In this document: in pieces, positions 55,204-64,000 of the stretch | How positions within the stretch are numbered: the first letter of the stretch is position 1 | Layout: each line of letters opens with the position of its first letter | NCBI GenBank assembly: GCA_019671135.1 | Contig: JAHRHY010000002.1 | Span: 3,487,501-3,551,500, forward strand | Direction of reading: 5' to 3' | DNA length: 64,000 bases | From: Linnemannia hyalina | Lineage: Eukaryota > Mortierellomycota > Mortierellomycetes > Mortierellales > Mortierellaceae | Made by a program: the position numbers and the translations under genes | The notes under the pieces: generated by a model | What the model saw: the letters and a program-made list of their open reading frames with translations, nothing else | Told to the model about the DNA's origin: nothing | Databases searched by the model: none

Positions 55204-58200
55204 AAGAGAGACAGAGACGAATAATAAATCAGGGGGTTGCTGACAGCACTTTTTGGAGATGTGGAATAAATAAAGGAGGATGGGATGGATGGGTTTATTG
55301 CCTGGCAGATGCTAAGAAAATGAAAATGAATATAATAAACCCTTGGAGGAAGGGGAAGGGCAGTTGCAGAGGGGAATGGGAAAATAGAAAGAGGGTCAAA
55401 AGGAACGAGAACGTAATCGCGAAGGTGCGCGTAATCGAACGTTTGGATAGGCGGGAAGAGAGAGAGAGCGCGAGAGAGATGAAAACAAGTGTTCAAGTGG
55501 TGGCAATGGGAAACGAAAGAGGCGTAGCAAGCGCAAGGGTGCAAGGAGGGTGGGAGAGTTGTCCGACAAGGGGGAAGATAAAGTGTGTGAGGATATCTGA
55601 AAGAGGAAGAGCAATAAGAGGGAATGGATGACTTGGCTTTACTTGTTTGTCTGTTTGGTATGGATGAGGCATGGCCTTACGGGCCGCCTTCCATTCCTAT
55701 CTTCACTTAGCCCAAGTCGACAGTTGGCAGTCGACAGTCGACGGCCGACGACTCCAAAGGCGAATTATTGAATAATTGAGCACGCAAAAGCGTGCCTACA
55801 CGAGTGTGACCAAGAGGCACGTCTGCATACGTGTGCTGTACGGTGCACCCCATAGGACGTCTATGTGTTCATGTAACAGCACCACAAATCCCGATCATCC
55901 GCGAAAATGCTACAATGTGTCTTCTTGGTTTTCTGTGGCCATAGTCTCCCTCGCTCCACTCGCCCATTCTAGCTCAGGATAACCGATATTCCTTCGTTAT
56001 TCATGACGCATTACCTGTCCTCTTATTTAGCCCTTGCCTAGTTGACAACAAACGCCAAATGTAATAATAAAAAGCAAGACGCGTGAGTTGAGTCTCGATC
56101 CATCCCTGTCAACAACCCCTTGTGCCGTGAAGATGCAGTCAATAAAATTATGCCAACTGTTCAATTACAGGCAATCGATTGCTAGTCATGTCTTGTCATA
56201 ACCTTTTTGTCAATGAAGTTGTTCATTCTCAGAACATATAGAATAGCAAAAGAACAAGGTTTAAATAGAACAGGCAAGGCAATGGTGAATGTGCTCTCGT
56301 CCATGATGATGATGATGATGACGGTGGTGGCAGTGTCCTTCGGCGATAATGGGTTGTGGAGATTGAATTTGAACGCACTCATTAACCAACGCTCACTTGT
56401 ACTTCCATCGCCATTAGTCTTTCCTGATTGCTCTTCTGTTCTTTGCTGTTCTACCCCAACGTTTGTTCGCTTGCTTGTTTTGTTTTGTTTGTTCGCTCGA
56501 AGTTGTTAACCCACCGAATAGTTGCTTATGTACATGCCATTCCCTTTCTTTCTTCCCTTCCTCTCTTCCTCCCACCCTCTGGACCTTCCTATCCATATGC
56601 AGGAAACTTATTTTTACTTTTCCCTTCCTGAAACGAGCGAGGGGGGAAAAGAAGCAGCCTGGAATTCTGTCTGTCACTCTGTCCCTGTCGGTCGACGAAT
56701 TGAGAGCCTTCTTCGTTGACAGACAAAAATCGTTCCCCTCGTCGACCCTCAGCTTGAATTGACAAGATATAACATGACCTTTGCCATACCATTACCATTG
56801 ACACCCGCTGCTCTCATTTTACCGCGGCTTGCCTTTTTTTTTTTTGTCCTTTATAAACCATATTGCTTTGCCTTCAGAGTGGTATTTCTTCTTGACATTA
56901 TTCGCTCCTCTTCTTTTCAGACCAGGCAAGACGTTCATTCATTTTTGTTAATTGCACGAATGATAAATGTCAAAAGTACATCTAGCACAAATACAATTGA
57001 GCAAACGGCAAAAATTGGATGAATATATATTACAACGCGCAACAGTATGGACAACGCACATAACGTTGATTGCGTTTTGCGTGATTCACTTTCTCTCTCA
57101 GTGTGTGTCCACCCCTGAATTACATATTATTTTTTTTGCTCTCTACTCTCTTCTCACCCATTTGTTGATTTGTGGTTTTTTTTTCTTGTGGTGGTAAATG
57201 AAGATCACCTCTTTTTTTTCTCCCGTGGGCGGAGATTTTTTTTTTGGGATTCGCTCGTCGCCAAAATTGTCACCTTTGTTTTATTTTCATCTTTCGTTGC
57301 CCATTGACACTTCCAATTGATATGAACTGCACGACAAAGAGCCGTCAGCGAGGATGAAATGACATTGGATGGATTTGGGGGGAGAGGAATGGGTCTAGAG
57401 AATGAATGAGCATCTATCGAGGACGAATCGGTCGTTTTTTTTATGGTACCCTTTTTTTATTGTTTGCTTCTTGTGTAAGTCGGAAGGGGTCAGCTGGCGG
57501 AGTGTAGTGGAGGCGTATGGCATGGAATATTGGCGAAGATGTTGTTTTTGTTGAGATACCTATCCAGGGTACATCCCGCGGGATAAAGAGAAAAGGCAAC
57601 AACAATAACAACAATAGCGCCAAGAGTGCGCAAAACACAAAGTCCATGGACAGCAAGAAATAGAGTTAATTCGCATGCAGGTGCTGGGCCCATCTCACTT
57701 TCACCAGTTTCTTGCTCCGACCATGTCTGTCTGTCTGTCCCCTTTTCTTCTTCCTTCCTTCCCTGTGTCCCTCTGTCCCCTTATCCCTGGTCTTTCTGTT
57801 CAAGTGTCCCTCTGTTCCTGTGCCGTCGTCTCTCTATTGACTCCCTTCCATTGGATCCTCATGATTCCCGCATCAATTCACTTCTAAATGCAATTGATGT
57901 TAACGTTAGTATTTTTGATGGGGTATCTTTTTGTCAAAGCCTTCTTTTTCTCACTCTTTGGGGACTTGTGATAAATAGCGCCACCATCCCCCTCTTTCTT
58001 CATCCTCATTCCTCCCTCTTTCTTCTTTCTTTCTTTCTTTCTTTTTCTTTTTGTTTTCTTTCCTTTCATCCTTTCATCCTCACCCCTCTCCCTACCTTCC
58101 CCTTCTTGCATCCCCTTCAACGCCTCTTTCTTTCTCTCTTTCTCTCGTTCTTCATTTCCTCCCTCCCGCTACCACCTTTTTATCCCCTCCCTCACTCACA

Positions 58201-58257
58201 GATCATTTTCCACTCCTCCACCCATCCGTTGTTACGACCACCTGCACCACAATAATA

Positions 58258-60306
58258 ATGCACACTATCAAGTGGAAACGTTCTCAAAACGCAACCTCAA
58301 AACAGAAAAAGGACTCCTCATCCACCACCATCACTCCTGCTGCCGCACTCGCCCCTACATCCACCACTTCTTCCTCCTCTTCCTCCTCCTCGTCTGCCCC
58401 ATCTCCATCTGCAAATACCGCCACCGCCACAGCAGTTGCCACCACAACAATCACCGGCGCCGCAGCCACCTTCCCCTCCAACCTCTTCTCTCACTACCGC
58501 TCTACTTTCACACAACATCAACAACAGCCTGACAACAAAGTCGTCCAGTTCTCGGTCGCCCTGACAATCCCTGAGATCATCCTCGCCATTGCCGCATTCC
58601 TCAACCGGTCCACCATCGCCCAATGCGCCGTCGTCTGCAAGGATTGGCACACCATCTTCCAACCTCTCCTCTTCCGCATCATCAAGACTGCCGACTTTGA
58701 CCAGCCAGACTTTGTTAGCTCCTTCTTGAACTATACCCGCTTCGCTACCTCCATCGAATGGTTCCAAGAGATATCCCCTTCTCCTTTTGCCAGTGGTGCT
58801 GGTACGGTGCCTAAGAAGCAGGCGTGGCATCGGATCTTTGGAAAGAAGGCCTCGGTTCGACCCTTGACGGATCCTTGGAAACCGTTTGAGCAGCTCAAGT
58901 TGATCCTCCAGGCTGATGAGACACCAGCGTTGGAGACCTTGTCGGTGAGGATTCATAACTTGGATCCGAATATTGTTCTAGGCTTGAGGGCGCCGACGGT
59001 GACGACCCTGCAGATTGGGACGAGGGGGTACCCTGCGCGCAAGCCCAAGGTGTCGATGGAGAATATTCTCAGATCCTTTCCAAGCCTTGTTCACCTGACC
59101 CTCGAGGGCTTGTTTACATTGAGCTCTCAAGTTGCAGATGGTTCTCGCCCTTCCCATGCCCCCGATGCTGTTGTTGGAGGGAACGAATCATCATCGCCGT
59201 CGTCCTCTGTATCTCAGCCACAACAACAGACACAGGGCATGTCGACTATGCCTCTCCCCCAAGCTCCTGTAGTCACCCCCTATCCTCCACCCGCCGCACT
59301 TGCAGCTCCAGCACACACAACGACCATTGCCGGAATGACTATTTCGGGCCCATTCCCCGTCACCCCTACGCTGCCAATTATCCCCTCATCTTCCCCTTCA
59401 TCCTCTTCCCTTTCGACCAACACGGCCCAGACAACATCATCGATCGAATCACTCAGTCTCCGCCTCGTCGACATCTCCCAAGACCACCTCCTCGCCCTAG
59501 CGCGCCAAATGCCCCGGCTCTCCTCCCTCCTCATCGAAGAGTTCCTAGTCCCGGACATGATGATCAAGATCTATCGCTGGACCTGGTCCAAACAATTCAT
59601 CCACTCCCTCCGCGACTCTATCCCCCACCTCACCTCCATCCGCATGGCCTTTCCATTTGATACCATCAAGGAGGATACCATCATCGAGATTCTGAAGAGT
59701 TTCCCGTTGTTGACGACGGTCGGGTTCCGAAACTCGTTTTTTGGAACGCGTGCTTTAGAGGTGATGCAGGAACATTGCAAGTTTGTCGAGTGTTTAGACG
59801 TCAGTTTTGGGAACTCGAGGGGGTTTAAGGGTGCATTGATACAGTTCTTGCAGACTTGGACGAGGTTGAGGGAGTTTGAGGCTGATGGGGTTGTGTTCTC
59901 GCTCGATAGACCCGTCGACGATGGCGTCCCCCGGAGACCCTGGGCGTCTACCAGGCTAGAGAAGCTCGTCTGTGGGTTCAGTGGGACCGAATCTATGATC
60001 TTCCAGCATCTTTCTCAACTGCCTCTTCTCACAAGTCTGACGATCTCATACCCATCCATCAGTATTACGCCGATCGAGACGACGTTGGCGTGGATGGCGA
60101 AATCAACAAGGATAGAGTACTTTTGGTTCCCGCAGGTGCGCCATGTGGCTGTGGAGAAGTCATCGGTGTTGTGGATTTTGGAGCATTGGCCAGAGTTGAA
60201 GACGTTGCATGTTGCCGGGGGGTTGGTTTCGCAGAAGGAGATTGTGAAGCAGTGGTGTCGGGAGGCGGGGAGACCAAATCTTGTTGTTGAATTTGATCGT
60301 GTGTAA
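58258..60306 (+). CDS. F-box/LRR protein
   Basis: Predicted SCF ligase substrate receptor. Single exon, 682 residues. Residues 1-95 are low complexity (Ser, Thr and Ala runs). The F-box is at about 102-145 (ALTIPEIILAIAAFLNRSTI, then CAVVCKDWHTIFQPLLFR). Leucine-rich repeats follow from about 220 (LETLSVRIHNLDPNIVLGL; SLVHLTLEGLFTLSS; SIESLSLRLVDISQDHLLAL; LKTLHVAGG near the end), split by a Pro/Ser/Gln-rich insert at about 300-400. Start at 58258 because upstream in-frame codons are CT-derived and the ATG follows an AATAAT leader. Convergent with the next F-box gene, 185 nt apart. Confidence 0.85.
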   Translation: MHTIKWKRSQNATSKQKKDSSSTTITPAAALAPTSTTSSSSSSSSSAPSPSANTATATAVATTTITGAAATFPSNLFSHYRSTFTQHQQQPDNKVVQFSVALTIPEIILAIAAFLNRSTIAQCAVVCKDWHTIFQPLLFRIIKTADFDQPDFVSSFLNYTRFATSIEWFQEISPSPFASGAGTVPKKQAWHRIFGKKASVRPLTDPWKPFEQLKLILQADETPALETLSVRIHNLDPNIVLGLRAPTVTTLQIGTRGYPARKPKVSMENILRSFPSLVHLTLEGLFTLSSQVADGSRPSHAPDAVVGGNESSSPSSSVSQPQQQTQGMSTMPLPQAPVVTPYPPPAALAAPAHTTTIAGMTISGPFPVTPTLPIIPSSSPSSSSLSTNTAQTTSSIESLSLRLVDISQDHLLALARQMPRLSSLLIEEFLVPDMMIKIYRWTWSKQFIHSLRDSIPHLTSIRMAFPFDTIKEDTIIEILKSFPLLTTVGFRNSFFGTRALEVMQEHCKFVECLDVSFGNSRGFKGALIQFLQTWTRLREFEADGVVFSLDRPVDDGVPRRPWASTRLEKLVCGFSGTESMIFQHLSQLPLLTSLTISYPSISITPIETTLAWMAKSTRIEYFWFPQVRHVAVEKSSVLWILEHWPELKTLHVAGGLVSQKEIVKQWCREAGRPNLVVEFDRV

Positions 60307-60491
60307 GGAGGGGGGGGGGGGGTGCGGAGGATGATGAGGGGTGTTTGTTCCCCATGAGAAGAAGAGTAGCATAGCAACGACAAACAAACAACGACAAATA
60401 CCATACATACCATACATACGCATAGACATACAAAAAGCATAATAATAACGATACCAATTTTAATATTTTCACCTTTTTTTTTCTTTCTATC

Positions 60492-61268
60492 CTACATAAT
60501 GGCAGAACCCTGCGAGACATGTATAACCATAATCCTTCTTGGCCATAGCTCTTCCAGAAATGTCCTCGCCTCATAATCCAAAGGAAACATCCTCCCGCGG
60601 TACCGGATCTTGCGTAGTTTCGGAAACGCGTCGAGAAGGTATTGGGTTTCTGTGAGGTTCAATTGGCGGGTGTCGAGGAGGTGGGTGTAGGTGTTGATTC
60701 CTATGGGGCCTAGGATCAGTTCTTGGACGTGTTTGAAGTGCCATCCCCGTTTTTCTTCTTCCGGGGCGTTGTTTGTGTGGAGATGGTCCTCGTCGTTGAT
60801 GTTGTCATCCTGGTCTTCATCGCCCTGGTTCTGTGCTGTCAAAGGTCCTGTTGCTGCTGCTATAGTTTCTGGTGCTCCTGTTGATGTTGTCGCTTCTGCG
60901 AGTGTAGGTTGTCCTTGTCCCTCCTGGTACACAACAAGCTCCCGCCTAGCGACACGGCCATGAGGTGCCTGACTATCCACTTCGCCCATCGAGATGTCAT
61001 GAAACAACCCTCCCCTTCCTTCCCTCGACAACGCCCTCTCCCCCATCTGCTCCCCCGCATCACTCTGCACAACACCAGCGGCCAGCATAGAATTGCGGAT
61101 ATCGAGATACGAGACACCGAGGGAGACGAGTCGTTCCATCTGGGCGAGACGATAATTATAATAAAAGTCGAGACTTTCTTGATCCTGTACTTGAATTGCG
61201 TGGGTCTGTTCGATGTGTCGCATGGTCTTGTTGCAGGCCCAGGGGTCCATGAATGCGGAAATCTGCCG

Positions 61269-61309
<41 letters not shown>

Positions 61310-62672
61310 GGTCGTTGTGAGGCGTGGTAGGCTGGGTGGGGGTGAGTGTTGTAATAGGAAAGGGAGGGTGCAGTGCTTCGATAGTCCAGGTGAAATACTG
61401 GAGGGCTTTACACCGTGTCATGAACTTGTGAAGGATCGGATGTGAGTACAGTGTATACTCGAACGATACCCTCTCCAACCTCTCCAGCGTGGCTGGTGGG
61501 ATCAAGTCCAGAACAAACTCTAGACCCATACAGGACTGTAAACGGAGAACCGTCAAATCTGGTCGGTGGTGTTTAAAGAACCGATGTATTGAGTCCATGT
61601 TGTTGTTCGGGTGCTTTGTCGACGATCGGAAGTGGATGAACTCTAGAGACTGGATCCCATGGCAGGTATCAGTGATCGCATCCAGACAGGCGGCGAGGTG
61701 GAGGGGCCGAACGGAGTTGCAATTGAGAGAGAGGTCTTCTAGGAGGGGGGTTTTTCGGAACAAGATCTCAAGTCCTGCTTGGGTGTTGTCAGGAGTAAGG
61801 TAGGTATCGATTGAGGATAAGTAGAGTCGGCGGAGGAGTGGGTATGGTGTAGAGATGTCGAGGGGGCGGTAGAGGATGTGGTCAGAGGTGGGTTGGAGAG
61901 GTATGGTGGTGTCGCGGACGAATTTGCGCCAGGGTTCTTTTGCGGAGAGGTCCTTTGAGGGACGGTTTGGGCGTGTGATTGATGTGATTTGGAGGGCTCG
62001 ACCAAGGCGAGAAAGGACCGATGTCGAGGTGCCTGTAGGGGATAACACATTCCCGCCTTCTAGGTACTGCGGGGACGGATTTGAAGACGTTGAGTGCCGG
62101 TTATTGTTAGGAGGCTGGATTATCGAGTCGCCGAGTCGGGAGACCTTGAGCGTCACCAGGGACCGACACTCCGAGATAACATTGAGCAGCATCCGGAGAT
62201 TACAATCGCTGGAATTAGGGCCATCCTTCAACTCTAAACTCTGCAACCTCCCCAACCGTCCAAGACTGACCATCATCCTCGGAGAACAGGTACTATAGAC
62301 CATTTCGACTTTCAATTCTTTCACCCAAACCAAGTTCCCCACTAACGCATCCATCCCCATCGCCGTCGCAACGCCCGACAACGACACTTCTAGTCACCGA
62401 ACAAAGTGACATGTCCCCGCAATCGTTTGCAAATCCTGGTCGTCGACACCATAGGAGGTAAGAGACCGGACCATATGGCCGTATTTCTCGATGTGGGGGA
62501 CACCTTGGCGGGAGTAAAGGAGGTGGTCCCAGGTGTAGGCGCGGAAGAGGTGGAGCCAGGCACGGGAAACGAGCATGCAAGTCTTGTGGTCGCCTGTGGA
62601 GAGGTGGGCGCCGATTATGTGCAGGAGTTCTGGGATTTCGATTGGGTTGATTTTGAGTGCCAGTGAGGACAT
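60492..62672 (-). CDS. F-box/LRR protein interrupted by an in-frame TGA in read-through context
   Basis: Predicted SCF substrate receptor. The frame is open from ATG 62672 to a TAG at 60492 except for one TGA at 62394-62396. Termination there gives a 92-residue F-box-only product (EIPELLHIIGAHLS about 12-25; CMLVSRAWLHLFRAYTWDHLLY about 32-53; first repeat TIAGTCHFVR). Downstream codons continue the repeat at once (LEVSLSGVA), and the rest of the chain has LRRs such as VKELKVEMV, LQSLELKDG, LVTLKVSRLG and LEDLSLNCNS, a Gln run near 465 and a C-terminal LPKLRKIRYRG-like end: 726 residues if decoded through. The bases after TGA are CTAG, the UGA CUA(G) read-through signal known in fungi and animals. 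Alternatives: recent pseudogene, sequencing error, or a 60-nt in-phase intron with a weak GTGTCG donor. Confidence 0.75.
61266..61312 (-). repeat. CAA array encoding about 15 Gln
   Basis: TTG/GTT run on the + strand inside the LRR part of the interrupted F-box gene. Confidence 0.9.
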
Positions 62673-63333
62673 TTTTGCTGTTGTGTTGTTGTGAAGGTTG
62701 GGTATGAGGAGGAGGAGGAGAAGGAGGAGGAGGGGGGTGAAGCGTGGGCGGTGGTGTCAATTGGACAAGTGAGTGGAAGGGGGAGTGGTAGGGGTATGTG
62801 TTTGAGAGGGAAGAAAGAACGAAAAAAAAGTGCAAATGGCGCAAAAATAAAAAAGAGCAGAGATGGCGTTGAGGTGTCGACTCCACCCTTCAGCCACGAC
62901 CGAGGAATTTTTATTTTTGTCTCCCCTTTCCCCAATTTGTGCGCCTGCGGAACCTTGTCTGAATAAAGAAAAAAGATGCAACGTGCATGCCACTCGAGGT
63001 TGACACATGTTATCTTTCTCTTGTTTACCTTTCCTCCTTCTTTCCTAGCGTGGGATAACGATCTACGAAAGATGACGATACTGTGTTCGTGTTCTGCTCC
63101 CTCGACAGGTCGCGTCACGGCTTCAACTTGGTGTCAAACAACCGACTGCGCCTGGGAAGGAACGAGTGACTGCTCGTCCTCTGAACATCATCATGACATC
63201 ATGTTCAGTAGTCTTGACCAGCAAACGATTTTAAACCCGTGAGAGTGTCTATTCACTTTCGCTCTTTCCTCTCACACTCATCGGAAACACCACAAAATAC
63301 ATCCTTCCAACAACAACAACAAGCAACCAAACA
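62673..63333. other. Divergent intergenic region
   Basis: Promoters of the interrupted F-box gene (-) and the His/Gln-rich gene (+). The + side ends in a CAAC-rich leader. No gene seen. Confidence 0.55.
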
Positions 63334-63711
63334 ATGGCGTCCCACTTGTACAACCTCCGTGATACCGGAAAGACCCACCACTACGACCTCCGGGACACGA
63401 CCGTCTCTGCTACCAAGGACCAGATACTCCACTCGACTGCCGACCAGCACCAGCACGAGCAGGCTCACGCTCACGCTCAAGCTCAAGCTCAAGCTCATGC
63501 TCATATCCAAGGACAAGGAGAGGGACAGCGACAGGGACAGGGAGAGGGACAGGACCACACCCAAAAGTCGCACACTGGTCACCACCAACAGCACCACCAA
63601 CAGCACCACCAACAGCGCGACCACCCGTCGGTTCAGCTTGCAACTGGTGCTGAGGCTACCCTCGAACATCCAGTTCACCCCGAGCACGATCCTAGTCACC
63701 CTGGACACTAA
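63334..63711 (+). CDS. Small His/Gln-rich protein
   Basis: Not recognised. Single exon, 125 residues. The N-terminus has two similar segments, HLYNLRDTGKTHHYDLRDT. The middle is made of short repeats: AHAQAQAQAHAH, then GQGEGQRQGQGEGQ, then three copies of HHQQ. Such His-rich, intrinsically disordered chains can bind metals or form assemblies, but no function can be assigned. Coding is supported by a good start context (ACAATGG), a CAAC-rich leader like those of neighbours and a polyadenylation signal 120 nt after the stop. The reverse-strand frame is a shadow. Confidence 0.6.
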   Translation: MASHLYNLRDTGKTHHYDLRDTTVSATKDQILHSTADQHQHEQAHAHAQAQAQAHAHIQGQGEGQRQGQGEGQDHTQKSHTGHHQQHHQQHHQQRDHPSVQLATGAEATLEHPVHPEHDPSHPGH

Positions 63712-63831
63712 GCGGGAGTCTTCTTCTGGCGGCGGTCATTCTCCTGGCTCTTCTCTTTGAAGTTCAAGCAACCTACAGCCTCCACCATTTTATACGCTCA
63801 CTCTCCTGTTGTTCGCTGTACATATCCTTTG

Positions 63832-63837
63832 AATAAA
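63832..63837 (+). terminator. AATAAA signal of the His/Gln-rich gene
   Basis: Canonical hexamer about 120 nt after the stop, preceded by a T/C-rich 3' untranslated stretch. Confidence 0.7.
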
Positions 63838-64000
63838 AAGCCAGTTCACTTTGGTGGTAACATCCATATGTCGTTCTTTCGTTCTCCGTTTCAATGTGTC
63901 CTTTGACAAAAGAAAAAAAAGAAGTGAACACAAGCAGTCACATCCTGCAAACTCTCCTGCAAACAAAAGATCAATCTCACCTTTTGTTGTTCATTCACTC

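Larger units (their letters stand above)
54821..58257. other. 3.4-kb divergent intergenic region
   Basis: Between the second RING gene (-) and the first F-box/LRR gene (+). It has two GA microsatellites, a GTCGAC-rich cluster at about 55717-55755 and a CT/TTTC-rich leader before 58258. No coding or RNA gene is supported; open frames are low complexity. A gene with short exons could be hidden in 55600-57500. Confidence 0.5.

Noticed and set aside
55717..55755. GTCGAC-rich cluster as a possible origin or regulator array
   Set aside because: Only three copies, short and irregular; no other supporting feature.
62397..62456. 60-nt in-phase intron that would remove the TGA in the F-box gene
   Set aside because: Donor GTGTCG is poor, no branch point at a workable distance, and removal would delete a normal leucine-rich repeat; kept only as a rival to read-through.
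1..64000. CRISPR arrays, bacterial operons or prophage
   Set aside because: No direct-repeat/spacer pattern or ribosome-binding-site gene starts; gene structure is eukaryotic throughout.

Overview
The window is nuclear DNA of a filamentous fungus. It has many short spliceosomal introns (GTAAGT-like donors, CTAAC-like branch points, TAG or CAG acceptors), AATAAA-type polyadenylation signals, homopolymer and microsatellite tracts, and homonymous amino-acid runs. The mixture of G3BP-, PSMD5- and SMG6-like genes (retained outside the yeasts), a Crinkler effector and F-box/LRR proteins fits Mucoromycota, most likely Mortierellomycotina. That placement is inference. No organellar, bacterial, tRNA or rRNA sequence was recognised.

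Layout, left to right. 0-21.9 kb is a housekeeping block: 14-3-3 (+), a seven-knuckle GIS2/CNBP protein (+), a BSD2/NDFIP adaptor (-), a multipass RING-H2 ligase (-), a G3BP-like NTF2/RRM protein (+), PSMD5 (-) and signal peptidase subunit SPC2 (-). 22-28.1 kb is an accessory island: an intact four-exon Crinkler-type protein (header, P-loop NTPase, restriction-endonuclease-like domain), a broken Crinkler-like NTPase copy, and a truncated hAT transposase carrying an in-frame 18-bp minisatellite. 28.6-43.8 kb returns to conserved genes: an EST1/SMG6-like protein with PIN domain (+), a MATH-BTB-like protein with a large insertion (-), a small membrane/coiled-coil protein (-), an F-box + DTW fusion (-), SmD1 (-), TRAPP subunit TRS23 (-) and the PP1 inhibitor YPI1 (+). 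43.8-64 kb holds a possible F-box relic, two uncharacterised multi-exon genes, a second RING-H2 ligase paralogous to the first (-), two convergent F-box/LRR genes and a small His/Gln-rich gene.

Several genes bear on ubiquitin and protein quality control: BSD2 (adaptor for NEDD4/Rsp5 ligases), two membrane RING ligases, three F-box proteins, a BTB protein and the proteasome chaperone PSMD5. I read no shared regulation into this.

Most notable points: (1) an F-box/LRR gene interrupted by one in-frame stop in the context UGA CUAG, a known efficient read-through signal, dividing an F-box-only product from the full protein; (2) the Crinkler/hAT island; (3) an F-box fused to a DTW-family domain, with two introns that are both stop-free and multiples of three; (4) paired RING ligases with the same intron phases; (5) a BTB domain split by a repeat-bearing insertion; (6) a recurring TTCGGCAAGCG element around the 14-3-3 promoter and first intron. 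Spliced models were built by eye from reading frame and splice signals; none has transcript support here.
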